The notes: a model not told the origin generated them from the sequence alone. A DNA stretch of 38,554 nucleotides from Pseudomonas helleri (GCF_009600315.1 NZ_WIWC01000048.1:1-38554), one strand, 5' to 3'; shown: positions 25,188 to 32,989, counted from the first letter of the stretch. Made by a program: numbers and translations.

Positions 25188-26515
25188 GCATCGCTGCGCA
25201 CCAGAACCTTGCCGCCATGCAGGTGCATGATCGACTGCACAATCGCCAGTCCAAGCCCACCCGAGTCGCCCGGTTGGGCGCGTGACGGGTCGACCCGGTA
25301 GAAACGATCGAACAGTTTGTCGAGGTGTTGCGTGGCAATCGGCTGCCCGAAGTTGTGCACGCCCACCCAGCACATGCCCTCATCATCACGGCGTTGCAAG
25401 TGCAGGGTTGTTCCCGCTTGCGCATGGCGCACGGCATTGGCCAGCAAGTTGCCCAGTGCCCGTTGCAGCAGTTGCTGATCGGCCATCAATGAGCCATTGA
25501 GCTGATTCACAATGTTCAGTTGGCGATCTTCGGCCAGCGCCTCAAAATAATCACAAAGTTCGGCACCCACCTCATGCAGATCCAGCGCTTGCAGGTGCAG
25601 TGGGCGCTGGCCGTGTTCAGCGCGGGCGAGAAACATCAGGTTTTCGGCCATCCGGTTAAGACGCTCGTATTCCTCAATATTGGAGGCCAGCACGTCCTGA
25701 TACTCGGCAGGGCTTCGCGGCTGATTTAACGCCAGGCTGTTGCTGCCCAGCAAGTTATGCAGGGGCGTGCGAATTTCATGGGCGAGATCCGCCGAAAATT
25801 GCGATAACCGCGAAAAGCTGTCTTCAAGGCGTTCCAGCATGGCATTTAGCGCTTGCACCGGCTCCCTGAGTTCAGTCGGCACCGCATCGGTAGGCATGCG
25901 CTGATCAAGGCTGCGCGGGTTGATGCCGCGCATGCTCTGCGCCAGCTCGCGCAGGGGCAAGAGGCCACGGCGCAAAAGCAGCAAGCCCAGCCCGAACGCC
26001 ACCAAGACGCCCAGTCCCACCGCGCCATACAAACGCAGACGGTAGCTGGAGAGCATGTGCTCCCGTTCATCAAGGCGTTTACCGACCAACACGCGAAGGG
26101 TTTCACCGGCGGGGCCTTGAGCAACGCCGGCCAGCACGATCATTGCGTCCAGGGTATGAATGTCGCTGCGCTTGGGCGCCTGCCCCACAGCAATGGCGGG
26201 CACATCGGGCAAAGGCTGTTGATGCGGGTTAATGGCAATCAATGGGCTGCCATCTTTGCGTTCGACCCGCAGCACGCTGTCCACGTTGCCCAGCATGTTC
26301 TGATACAGCCGTGGCCGCTCTTGCAGGGCTTCCAGGCTGTCGCTGTCATGCAGAAGCGCGCGCACTTGTTCAAGGCGACCGAGTAACGCCTGATCGTCGC
26401 GAAAGGCCAGCTCCGATGCCAGTGAGCGATACAGAAACACCCCGATGACACTCAGTACCAATGCGCAGGTCAGTGCAATCGCCAGCGCTAGACGCCAGGC
26501 GATGGATTTACTCAT
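25136..26515 (-). CDS. CusS/HprS-like heavy-metal/redox sensor histidine kinase
   Basis: The 459-residue kinase has TM1 (about 8-30), a periplasmic domain of about 130 residues, TM2 (about 162-182), and a HAMP domain (LLPLRELAQSMRGINPRSL). The H-box is FSADLAHEIRTPLHNLLG with phospho-His246, and the ATPase motifs are LGNLLANAVRHA, VHNFGQPI and GGLGLAIVQSI. The heavy-metal sensor family (CusS, CopS, IrlS) has this pattern, including RMAENLMFLARAE. The ATG at 26515 overlaps the regulator gene by eight bases. The neighbouring hiuH gene suggests it corresponds to E. coli HprS (YedV), which responds to oxidants, or to a copper sensor. Confidence 0.87.
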   Translation of the reverse strand: MSKSIAWRLALAIALTCALVLSVIGVFLYRSLASELAFRDDQALLGRLEQVRALLHDSDSLEALQERPRLYQNMLGNVDSVLRVERKDGSPLIAINPHQQPLPDVPAIAVGQAPKRSDIHTLDAMIVLAGVAQGPAGETLRVLVGKRLDEREHMLSSYRLRLYGAVGLGVLVAFGLGLLLLRRGLLPLRELAQSMRGINPRSLDQRMPTDAVPTELREPVQALNAMLERLEDSFSRLSQFSADLAHEIRTPLHNLLGSNSLALNQPRSPAEYQDVLASNIEEYERLNRMAENLMFLARAEHGQRPLHLQALDLHEVGAELCDYFEALAEDRQLNIVNQLNGSLMADQQLLQRALGNLLANAVRHAQAGTTLHLQRRDDEGMCWVGVHNFGQPIATQHLDKLFDRFYRVDPSRAQPGDSGGLGLAIVQSIMHLHGGKVLVRSDAQGTLFELGFSKLENSV

Positions 26516-27182
26516 CGGGGGCTTCCAACTGATAACCGACACCGCGCACGGTATGAATCAATTTGGGCATGTACGGGTCGTCGACTTTGGAGCGCAGGCG
26601 GCGCACAGCCACTTCGACCATGTTGGTGTCGCTGTCGAAGTTGAGGTTCCAGACCTGAGAGGCAATCAAAGTACGCGATAACACCTCGCCCTGGCGGCTG
26701 GCCAGCAGTTGCAAGAGCGCGAACTCTTTGTTGGTCAGGCTGATGCGCTGTCCGCCCCGGCTGACTCGACGTCGCAACACATCAATCTCAAGGTCGGCAA
26801 TGCTGTAGGACTCGGCCTCGCGCATTGGGCCGCGCCGCAATAGCGTACGCACCCGCGCCAGTAATTCGGCAAAGGCAAAGGGCTTGAGCAGATAGTCATC
26901 GGCACCCAGTTCGAGGCCGCGAACGCGGTCTTCGATGGCGTCTTTGGCGGTCAGAAACAGTACGGGCGTCGCGCCACGCTGGCGAATCAGTTGCAGCAAT
27001 TGCCAGCCATTAAGACCCGGCAGCATGACGTCGAGAATGATCAGATCGTATTCCTGCTGCTCAATAAAGTAACGGCCGTCCAGCCCGTTCAGCGCCACAT
27101 CCACCGCAAAGCCCGACTCCTTCAGGCCTTTGGCCAGGAAATCTGCCGTCTTGGCTTCGTCTTCAACCACTAACAAACGCAT
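26508..27182 (-). CDS. CusR/HprR-like response regulator
   Basis: The 224-residue OmpR-family regulator has VVEDEAKTADFL, phospho-Asp51 in LIILDVMLPGLNGW, and ELGADDYLLKPFAF. The DNA-binding wing includes LTNKEFALLQLLASRQGEVLS and TNMVEVAVRRLRSKVD, which are typical of the CopR/CusR/IrlR group. It overlaps the kinase gene. A perfect ATTACAA-N2-TTGTAAT palindrome lies 54 bases before its start and 69 bases before the divergent secreted-protein gene, placed to control both. Confidence 0.9.
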   Translation of the reverse strand: MRLLVVEDEAKTADFLAKGLKESGFAVDVALNGLDGRYFIEQQEYDLIILDVMLPGLNGWQLLQLIRQRGATPVLFLTAKDAIEDRVRGLELGADDYLLKPFAFAELLARVRTLLRRGPMREAESYSIADLEIDVLRRRVSRGGQRISLTNKEFALLQLLASRQGEVLSRTLIASQVWNLNFDSDTNMVEVAVRRLRSKVDDPYMPKLIHTVRGVGYQLEAPDE

Positions 27183-27236
27183 CGCACACCTCGATCAATC
27201 GTCTGCACAGGCTAGGCGTGTTCACGCGGGTTGCCT

Positions 27237-27252
27237 ATTACAAACTTGTAAT
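27237..27252. promoter_or_regulatory. CusR/HprR-type operator
   Basis: ATTACAA-AC-TTGTAAT is a perfect inverted repeat with a two-base spacer. E. coli CusR and HprR recognise CATTACAA-N2-TTGTAATG-type sites, and this matches the core exactly. It is the only such site I see in the divergent region between the two-component genes and the hbpS-like/hiuH genes. Confidence 0.75.
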
Positions 27253-27320
27253 CCAACTGACGGGGTTCTGACGGAGCTCACTGGTTAAGGTGGACGCATT
27301 CGAACAGGAGTGTGCCCATC

Positions 27321-27797
27321 ATGTTGAAAACCCTGCTGATATGGACTGCCCTTGGTGTCACCGGCAGCGCGCTTGCCGCACCGAATCTGGTGCGCCATGC
27401 CGACCTGGACCTGGCCACCGCCCGACAACTGGCAGACGCCGCGCTCACCCACTGCACGGGTGCGCTGACCGTGCTGGATCGCGGTGGCAATGTACTGGCG
27501 GCCATGCGTCCCGAGAGTGTTGGCCCGCACAATTTACTGGCCAGCCAGCGCAAGGCCTACACCGCACTGTCGACAAAAACCCCGACCCGCCTGTTTGCCG
27601 AGCGTGCCCGCACCAACCCTGAAGCGGCCAACCTCAACTCCATTGCCGAGTTGCTGTTGTTGGGCGGCGGTGTGCCGTTGTTTGCCGGCAATGAACTGGT
27701 GGGCGCCCTGGGGCTGGCAGGAGCGGGAGGCGCTGAGCAAGACGAAGCGTGCGCAATCAAAGCCGCAGAACAGATTGGCCTGAAAACTCAACGCTGA
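27321..27797 (+). CDS. Exported GlcG/HbpS-like protein
   Basis: The 158-residue precursor has a signal peptide (MLKTLLIWTALGVTGSALAA) and a GlcG/HbpS domain. That fold is recognised from LATARQLADAALTHCTGALTVLDRGGNVLAAMRPE, KAYTALSTKTPT and LLLLGGGVPLF followed by VGALGLAGAGG. HbpS of Streptomyces binds heme and iron outside the cell and acts with a two-component system; other family members have unknown ligands. AGGAG ends ten bases before the ATG at 27321. It is the first gene right of the CusR/HprR-type operator. A terminator overlaps its stop codon, so hiuH may be expressed less or separately. Confidence 0.82.
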   Translation: MLKTLLIWTALGVTGSALAAPNLVRHADLDLATARQLADAALTHCTGALTVLDRGGNVLAAMRPESVGPHNLLASQRKAYTALSTKTPTRLFAERARTNPEAANLNSIAELLLLGGGVPLFAGNELVGALGLAGAGGAEQDEACAIKAAEQIGLKTQR

Positions 27798-27811
27798 GTT
27801 GAGCGTTTTTT
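27787..27811 (+). terminator. Terminator-like hairpin between hbpS-like gene and hiuH
   Basis: AACGCT (27790-27795) pairs with AGCGTT (27802-27807); CTCAAC and GTTGAG offer an alternative stem. Either is followed by a run of four to six Ts. It includes the TGA of the upstream gene. It could give partial termination before hiuH. Confidence 0.6.
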
Positions 27812-27833
27812 AACCATTACTTGAGGACGAATC

Positions 27834-28244
27834 ATGAATACTTTGCGAATGACAGTGGCGGCTTTGGGCCTGAGTGCCTTCTCCAGCCTGGTGTTGGCGG
27901 CGGGTAACCCGTTGAGCGTACACGTGCTTAATCTGGAAAACGGCCTGCCGTCACCGGGCGTGAACGTGACGCTGGAAAAACACGTCGGCAAGGAGTGGCA
28001 GTCGTTGTCTCAAGGCGTGACCAACGAACAAGGGCGCATTGGCGAATTATTTCCGGCCAAACAAACGCTGGAGGCCGGTGAATATCGCGTGGTGTTCAAA
28101 ACGGGCGAATACTTCAAAAAGGTTGGGCGTGACACTTTCTTCCCGGAAATTCCGGTGATTTTTGAAGTGAAGAATGTGGATCAGCATTACCACATTCCGT
28201 TGTTGCTCAGCCCGTATGGTTTCTCGACGTATCGCGGTTCGTAG
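27834..28244 (+). CDS. hiuH: Periplasmic 5-hydroxyisourate hydrolase
   Basis: The enzyme hydrolyses 5-hydroxyisourate, the product of urate oxidase, to OHCU. The 136-residue precursor has a signal peptide (cleaved after SLVLAA), then the transthyretin-like fold. The hallmarks are the N-terminal HVLN (His30), GRIGELF, VGRDTFFPEIPVIFEV, YHIPLLLSPYGFSTY and the C-terminal YRGS tetrapeptide. An export signal is unusual for a purine-catabolic enzyme but also occurs in E. coli HiuH, which is controlled by HprRS and CusRS. GAGGACG precedes the ATG. No urate oxidase or OHCU decarboxylase genes are adjacent. Confidence 0.92.
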   Translation: MNTLRMTVAALGLSAFSSLVLAAGNPLSVHVLNLENGLPSPGVNVTLEKHVGKEWQSLSQGVTNEQGRIGELFPAKQTLEAGEYRVVFKTGEYFKKVGRDTFFPEIPVIFEVKNVDQHYHIPLLLSPYGFSTYRGS

Positions 28245-28248
28245 TAGC

Positions 28249-28340
28249 ACCCTCACCCCAACCCTCTCCCAAAGGGAGATGGGGCTGAATTGCTTTTGCC
28301 TTTAGTCCCCTCTCCCTTTGGGAGAGGGCTAGGGTGAGGG
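28249..28340. repeat. CCCTCACCCTA-type intergenic palindrome, copy 2
   Basis: It begins CCCTCACCCCAACCCTC and ends GAGGGCTAGGGTGAGGG. The outer arms are nearly those of copy 1 while the centre differs. It starts five bases after the hiuH stop and ends before the convergent methyltransferase gene. Confidence 0.9.
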
Positions 28341-28352
28341 CAGCCTCTGAAG

Positions 28353-29561
28353 TTATCCACAACGCTGCGCCAACACCATCAAATTGCGCGGCGTCAGGTG
28401 GCTGTCACAAAACTCGCCAACCTGCACCTCATAGCCGTTTTCACTCAAGTACAACGCACGATCCAGCACCAGCCATAACTCCAGCGGACGCCGGAACAGC
28501 CCGCGCACCAGTTCAAGGTTGCGCACCTGCGCTAATCGCTCCCAGCCTGCGGCCTCCAAGGACGTCCAATCTTCGTCGCCAGCTGTGGATAACTGCTTGA
28601 GCGCCGCCAAGTCCTCGCAATACTGCGCAAACGGCTTATTCAGCCAGGCGCTCGGCAATGAGGGTGTGGATAAGTACTCATCACAGCCACGTCGCTGGCG
28701 CTGCCACAGATCAAACCCTAAACGTCGCGCCATCGACTCATCGCGCTGACGCCGCACACGGCTACCGGCCGTCACCGTCTCGCTCATGGGCAGGCTCAAG
28801 TCTTCTTGCGACAAACGTAACGCTGACGCTTTAGCCGCCGTGGACAACGGCTGATAGTGCGACGCCTCGATCCGGTTATAGCAGCAGGGCGAGATGGCAA
28901 GTTGGGCACAACCCACAGCGCTGGCCAGTTGCAGCAGGCGCACATGCAAGTCGCCACAGGCATGCAGTGCCACGGGCGTCATCTGCGCAGTGAGCTGTAA
29001 CGCTGCGTCGGCAAGCAGCACATCCTGCTGTACATGCCGGGCCGGGAAATGATGACGTTGGCTCAGTTGCTGCCCGGATTCGATCAGCGCCGGGTCGTAT
29101 TCCAGGCAGGTCAGTTGCTGGCCGGGGCCGAGCAAACGACGACCTAAATGGCCTTTGCCCGCACACCAGTCGAGCCAATGATCAGGTGCTTTTTTGAACT
29201 CCAGACATTGCGCAAAGGCTTCGATTTGCTGCCATTTGCGGCCCGGCACGTCCACCTCCAGCCGTTGAGCTGCGGGGCTGAGCGGGCGAGCAGGCAGGCG
29301 GGGCATTGTGCTCAAGGCACGAGAAGTCGCCGCCCATTCCGAGAACGGTGCAGGCGCGATTAAGTCATGAGGGGTGTTGTGGCTGGCTTCGGCGTCTTGC
29401 AGCGAACGTTGGCGCAACCCCTTTGCCAGTTCGGGGTGGCCCGCTTCCCACGGCACATTCAGCTGGGTGAATGGCCGTGGCCGCCACAGGTACTGGTGAT
29501 CACGCAAAAACGTGTCCAGTGCCTCAAAGCGTTCTAGCAGATCAGCGGCCTTGGCAGGCAT
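28353..29561 (-). CDS. SAM-dependent methyltransferase (Methyltransf_32-like)
   Basis: The 402-residue protein has a class I SAM-binding site at 130-144 (LDWCAGKGHLGRRLL) and an acidic strand (CLEYDPALI). Motifs ALHACGDLHVRLL (about 198-210) and AISPCCYNRI (about 222-231) resemble the Methyltransf_32/TRMT13-GSTCD group. Substrate is unknown; RNA is plausible by analogy with TRM13. The N-terminal 100 residues and the last 120 show no motif I recognise. Its start lies 20 bases inside the ABC permease gene, so it is the last gene of that operon, with no evident functional link. Confidence 0.78.
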   Translation of the reverse strand: MPAKAADLLERFEALDTFLRDHQYLWRPRPFTQLNVPWEAGHPELAKGLRQRSLQDAEASHNTPHDLIAPAPFSEWAATSRALSTMPRLPARPLSPAAQRLEVDVPGRKWQQIEAFAQCLEFKKAPDHWLDWCAGKGHLGRRLLGPGQQLTCLEYDPALIESGQQLSQRHHFPARHVQQDVLLADAALQLTAQMTPVALHACGDLHVRLLQLASAVGCAQLAISPCCYNRIEASHYQPLSTAAKASALRLSQEDLSLPMSETVTAGSRVRRQRDESMARRLGFDLWQRQRRGCDEYLSTPSLPSAWLNKPFAQYCEDLAALKQLSTAGDEDWTSLEAAGWERLAQVRNLELVRGLFRRPLELWLVLDRALYLSENGYEVQVGEFCDSHLTPRNLMVLAQRCG

Positions 29562-30231
29562 CGACGCGCAACCAGCGCTCCAGCAGCTTGAAGCCCTGAA
29601 TCAGCACAAACGACATCACCAGGTAGATCAACCCGGCAATCAGGAACATGTCCACGGTCTGATACGTGCGGGAAATGATGGTACGGGTCATGCCCGTCAG
29701 TTCCAGCAGGGTCACGGTGCTGGCCAGCGAGCTGGCCTTGAGCATCAGAATCACTTCGTTGCTGTAGGCCGGCAGGCCGATACGTGCAGCACGTGGCATG
29801 ACGATATGCACCAGCGTTTTAAACCGCGACATGCCCAGCGCACGAGCCGCCTCGATTTCACCCGGCGGAATGGCCTGAATCGCGCCACGCAGAATCTCGG
29901 CGATATAGGCCGCCGTGTGCAGCGTCATGGTAATGACCGCACACCAGAACGGGCTGCGCAGATACGGCCACAACACGCTGTCACGCACCGCTTCAAACTG
30001 CCCGAGGCCGTAATAGACCAGAAACAGTTGGATGAGCAGTGGCGTGCCGCGGAAGAAAAAGATGTAGGCATACGGCAACGAGCGCACGTACCACAGCTTG
30101 GATGAGCGGGCGATGCCCAGCGGAATGGCGACGATCAAACCGGCAATCACCGAGATGGCCGTCAGTTCCAGCGTCAGGGTTGCGCCTTGAATCAGCTTGG
30201 GCAGCCACTTGATGAAGAGTTCCAGCAACAT
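29542..30231 (-). CDS. Polar amino acid ABC permease (HisM/AotM type)
   Basis: The 229-residue inner-membrane permease has five predicted transmembrane helices. The loop that contacts the ATPase is EIEAARALGMSRFKTLVHIVMP (the EAA motif). RGTPLLIQLFLVYYGL is the signature of the HisM/GlnP subfamily. The ATG overlaps the stop of the partner permease by one base (TAATG), so subunits are co-translated. With the other permease, the ATPase and the binding protein it forms a basic amino acid importer. Confidence 0.9.
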   Translation of the reverse strand: MLLELFIKWLPKLIQGATLTLELTAISVIAGLIVAIPLGIARSSKLWYVRSLPYAYIFFFRGTPLLIQLFLVYYGLGQFEAVRDSVLWPYLRSPFWCAVITMTLHTAAYIAEILRGAIQAIPPGEIEAARALGMSRFKTLVHIVMPRAARIGLPAYSNEVILMLKASSLASTVTLLELTGMTRTIISRTYQTVDMFLIAGLIYLVMSFVLIQGFKLLERWLRVDACQGR

Positions 30232-30923
30232 TACGTTCTCCTCACGAAGCCGCGCGCCGCGCGTTTTTCAAGCACATGCATGGTGCCCATGGCCAGTACG
30301 GTCAGGCCCAGGTACATCACGGCAGCCACCATGTAGAAGGTGAACGGGTGTTTGGCGAAGGTCACGGCGTTTTGCGCCTGACGCATGATTTCTTCCAGAC
30401 CGATAACCGACACCAGCGCGGTGTCTTTCATAAGGATCATGAACAGGTTGCCCAGGCCGGGCAGGGCGATACGCCACATTTGCGGCAACACCAGCCGAGT
30501 GAAAATACGCGGCTTGGACAGGCCCAGTGCCATGCCTGCTTCGCGGTGGCCTTTGGGAATGGCCAGAATGGCGCCGCGGAACACTTCGGTGGCATAGGCG
30601 CCAAAGCACAGGCCCAGCGCGATGACACCCGCTGCGAAAGCGCTCAGGGTGAGGTCGGGCATACCGATGAATTCACCCAGCGCGCGAACAGCGTTGACGC
30701 TGCCAAAGTAGATCAGCAGCACCCAAAGCAGCTCGGGAACGCCACGAACCAGCGTTGAATAAGCACCACCCAGCCATTTAAGCGGCTTGAAGGGGGACGT
30801 TTTGGCCAGTGCGCCGAGCAACCCGAGCACGAGGCCCAGGCACAATGCGGCGAGTGCCAGTTTGACGGTCATCAGCGCGCCAGCGGCAAGCGCCGGGCCG
30901 AATCCGTATAAGTCGATAGTCAT
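30231..30923 (-). CDS. Polar amino acid ABC permease (HisQ/AotQ type)
   Basis: The 230-residue partner permease has the TLVRGVPELLWVLLIYFG signature and the EAA loop (GHREAGMALGLSKPRIFTRLVLP). It has about five transmembrane helices and a short cytoplasmic C-terminus (KRAARGFVRRT). No clear Shine-Dalgarno precedes its ATG, and a strong hairpin lies between it and the binding-protein gene, so it is probably made at a lower level than the binding protein. Confidence 0.9.
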   Translation of the reverse strand: MTIDLYGFGPALAAGALMTVKLALAALCLGLVLGLLGALAKTSPFKPLKWLGGAYSTLVRGVPELLWVLLIYFGSVNAVRALGEFIGMPDLTLSAFAAGVIALGLCFGAYATEVFRGAILAIPKGHREAGMALGLSKPRIFTRLVLPQMWRIALPGLGNLFMILMKDTALVSVIGLEEIMRQAQNAVTFAKHPFTFYMVAAVMYLGLTVLAMGTMHVLEKRAARGFVRRT

Positions 30924-30945
30924 GGGTTAGGCAGGCTTTGCTAGG

Positions 30946-30974
30946 GACCGGCGCTGCGCAGGGCAGCACCGGTC
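30946..30974 (-). other. Strong intercistronic hairpin after the binding-protein gene
   Basis: On the minus strand GACCGGTGCTG and CAGCGCCGGTC form an 11-base-pair stem (one G-U) with a seven-base loop. It starts eight bases after the binding-protein stop codon. No T-run follows, so it is not a simple terminator. Such hairpins typically block 3' exonucleases and raise the level of the binding protein relative to the permeases. Confidence 0.75.
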
Positions 30975-30981
30975 AGGCAGG

Positions 30982-31737
30982 TCAGTAGATGCTGAACGGG
31001 AAGTACTTGTCGTTGATCTTCTTGTAGGTGCCGTCTTCAACGATTTGCTTGAGGGCCAGATTCAGCTTGGCACGCAATTCGTTATCGCCCTTGCGCAGCG
31101 CGATACCGACTTTGTCGTCTTCGTTCACAGGCTCGCCCTTGAACTCATAGGCCTGACCTTCCGGGCTTTTGAGCCAGTCGTAGTTGGCGTACTTGTCAGC
31201 CAACAAGGCATCCACACGGCCAGATGTCAGGTCCAGGTAGGCGTTTTCCTGAGTGTCATACAGGGAAATGGTCGCGTCTGTGCCCAGGTTGTCTTCCAGC
31301 CAGGTAGCGGCTTGAGTCGAGCGCTGGGTGCCGAGGGCTTTGCCTTTAAGCGAGGCCAGGTCGGTTTTGAAATCGACTTTTTTCGGCGCAATGAACTGTT
31401 GTTTGTTGGAGTAGTACGGGTCGGTGAAGTCGACCGCCTGCTTGCGCTCGTCTGTAATCGACAGCGAAGACACGATGAAATCGAATTTTTTGGCGTTCAG
31501 CGCCGGGATGATGCCATCCCAATCCGAGGTGACGATTTCACACTCAGCTTTCATTTTGGCGCACAGAGCCAAAGCAATATCCGGGTCAAAACCGACTACT
31601 TCACCACTGGCGTTTTTGTTATTGAACGGCGGGTAAGCGCCCTCAATACCGACTTTATATTTATCCACAGCCAAGGCATTGGCACTGAACACCAGCGTGG
31701 CGGCAGCGGCCAGAAGAAGCTTTTTATAGTTCTGCAT
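30982..31737 (-). CDS. Basic amino acid periplasmic binding protein (HisJ/ArgT/AotJ type)
   Basis: The 251-residue precursor has a signal peptide (cleaved after SANALA). The mature part begins VDKYKVGIEGAYPPFNNKNA, then GFDPDIALALCAKMKAECE, and has SSLSITDERKQAVDFTDPYY, the family signature (solute-binding family 3). Ligand contacts expected for lysine/arginine/ornithine binding (an aromatic near the start, an Arg-containing ALRKGDN) are present, but exact specificity cannot be read. GGAG precedes the ATG. It is the second gene of the operon, after the ATPase gene. Confidence 0.9.
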   Translation of the reverse strand: MQNYKKLLLAAAATLVFSANALAVDKYKVGIEGAYPPFNNKNASGEVVGFDPDIALALCAKMKAECEIVTSDWDGIIPALNAKKFDFIVSSLSITDERKQAVDFTDPYYSNKQQFIAPKKVDFKTDLASLKGKALGTQRSTQAATWLEDNLGTDATISLYDTQENAYLDLTSGRVDALLADKYANYDWLKSPEGQAYEFKGEPVNEDDKVGIALRKGDNELRAKLNLALKQIVEDGTYKKINDKYFPFSIY

Positions 31738-31750
31738 TCGTATTGCTCCG

Positions 31751-32524
31751 TTAGCGATTGCTGGACATGAATTGTTTGCAGCGCGCTGAAACCGGGTTGT
31801 CGAACACCTGTTCAGGCGACCCTTGCTCTTCGATCAGGCCTTGGTGCAAAAACACCACTTCGGTGGACACCTGACGGGCAAAGCCCATCTCGTGGGTGAC
31901 CAACAGCATAGTGCGACCTTCTTCGGCGAGCGCGCGGATCACACTAAGTACTTCCTGGACCATTTCTGGGTCAAGTGCCGATGTGGGTTCGTCGAACAGA
32001 ATAACTTTGGGCTGCATGGCCAGCGTGCGGGCAATGGCGGCGCGTTGTTGCTGGCCGCCAGACAACTCGGACGGATAGGCGTGGCGCTTGTCAGCAATGC
32101 CTACCTTGGCCAGCAAGGCTTCGGCCACTTCGATGGCCTCGGCTTTACTCTGGCCCAGCACGCGACGCGGTGCCTCGATGACGTTATCGAGGATGGTCAT
32201 GTGCGGCCACAGGTTAAAGTTTTGAAACACAAAACCCAATTCGCTTCGCATGCGATTGATCTGCTTGCCATCGGCCGCGACCAGCTCGCCATTTTTGGCT
32301 TTTTTGAGTTTGAGTTCTTCGCCGGCGACCAGAATCTGGCCCTCGTGCGGGTTTTCCAGCAGGTTGATGCAGCGCAACAGGGTCGATTTGCCGGAGCCGG
32401 ACGAACCCAGGATCGAGATCACGTCGCCGTCGCGTGCGGTCAGCGAGATTCCTTTCAGAACCTCAAGCTCGCCGTAGCGTTTGTGCAAGTTGCGGATTTC
32501 AAGCGCGGGCGTGGCCAAAGCCAT
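31751..32524 (-). CDS. Amino acid ABC transporter ATP-binding protein (HisP/AotP type)
   Basis: The 257-residue ATPase has Walker A GSSGSGKST (about 37-45), the Q-loop VFQNFNLWPHMT, the signature LSGGQQQRAAIARTLA, Walker B VILFDEPTSALDP and the H-loop LLVTHEM. The insertion GEELKLKKAKNGELVAADGK is typical of HisP-like proteins of basic amino acid systems. It is the first gene of the operon, followed 13 bases later by the binding protein. The order ATPase, binding protein, permeases differs from aotJQMP of P. aeruginosa; from memory it resembles another Pseudomonas cluster located next to gabP. Confidence 0.92.
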   Translation of the reverse strand: MALATPALEIRNLHKRYGELEVLKGISLTARDGDVISILGSSGSGKSTLLRCINLLENPHEGQILVAGEELKLKKAKNGELVAADGKQINRMRSELGFVFQNFNLWPHMTILDNVIEAPRRVLGQSKAEAIEVAEALLAKVGIADKRHAYPSELSGGQQQRAAIARTLAMQPKVILFDEPTSALDPEMVQEVLSVIRALAEEGRTMLLVTHEMGFARQVSTEVVFLHQGLIEEQGSPEQVFDNPVSARCKQFMSSNR

Positions 32525-32860
32525 GTGCGTTCCTCATTGTGTTCGGGTGCGAACCTGCTGTGGGGGCGGTGTGCGTGAAGCCTGGCGCAGGCCAAGCTAG
32601 CATAGGGCCACCAAGGCAGCCAGCCGCCTTCATGGCACAAAAAGCAGCAGGGCGGTCGTTTGTCGCATCGCTACAGCAGACTGTCGCGTCGTGAACAACC
32701 GACCCTGCAATGCGCCGTTCGGCCACGCAGGTGTCGCGTAAAAAAGGTCGCGATGTTGCCAGCTTTGGCCCGGGGTTGGAAGCGCGAACCTACTAAAGGG
32801 TCAAGTTGTGCACCGGTTTTGGGCCATATGGGCTGTTTTGGGTATTTTTGGTGCGTATGG
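32525..32860. other. Left part of the ABC operon-gabP intergenic region
   Basis: The full divergent gap is 556 bases. In this left part, on the minus strand, TATGCT (near 32600) could be a -10 for the ABC operon, but no good -35 accompanies it. No coding frame with a ribosome site, no tRNA and no strong terminator is visible. The right part (32867-32989) holds the elements listed separately. Confidence 0.45.
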
Positions 32861-32866
32861 CACTCT

Positions 32867-32887
32867 GTAACTGAGTGTTACGGTAAC
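32867..32887. promoter_or_regulatory. GTAAC/GTTAC half-site cluster
   Basis: GTAAC (32867-32871), GTTAC (32877-32881) and GTAAC (32883-32887) form an inverted repeat and an overlapping near-palindrome TGTTACGGTAACG. Half-sites of the form TGTTAC/GTAACA are described for CbrB, a sigma-54 activator of Pseudomonas carbon/nitrogen control. They lie about 115-135 bases before the predicted sigma-54 start, a normal activator distance. The spacing differs from the published 14-base gap, so this is tentative. Confidence 0.35.
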
Positions 32888-32913
32888 GGATTAGCCAAAA
32901 GCCATGACTGCCA

Positions 32914-32950
32914 GCGGGTTGCACTGTACAGATAAACCGTTGCAACCCGC
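32914..32950. promoter_or_regulatory. Perfect 10-base inverted repeat upstream of gabP
   Basis: GCGGGTTGCA (32914-32923) and TGCAACCCGC (32941-32950) are exact reverse complements with 17 bases between. No T-run follows. It lies about 50-90 bases upstream of the likely gabP start point and could be a protein-binding site or cruciform-forming DNA. Confidence 0.55.
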
Positions 32951-32973
32951 GAAAACCGTGTACTTGTCACATT

Positions 32974-32989
32974 TTGGCGCACTTATTGC
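32974..32989 (+). promoter_or_regulatory. Sigma-54-like promoter of gabP
   Basis: TTGGCGC-ACTTA-TTGC keeps the invariant GG (32976-32977) and GC (32988-32989) twelve bases apart, as in the consensus TTGGCAC-N5-TTGC, with one mismatch in the -24 box. Initiation would be near 33001, giving an 80-base leader before gabP. Confidence 0.55.
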
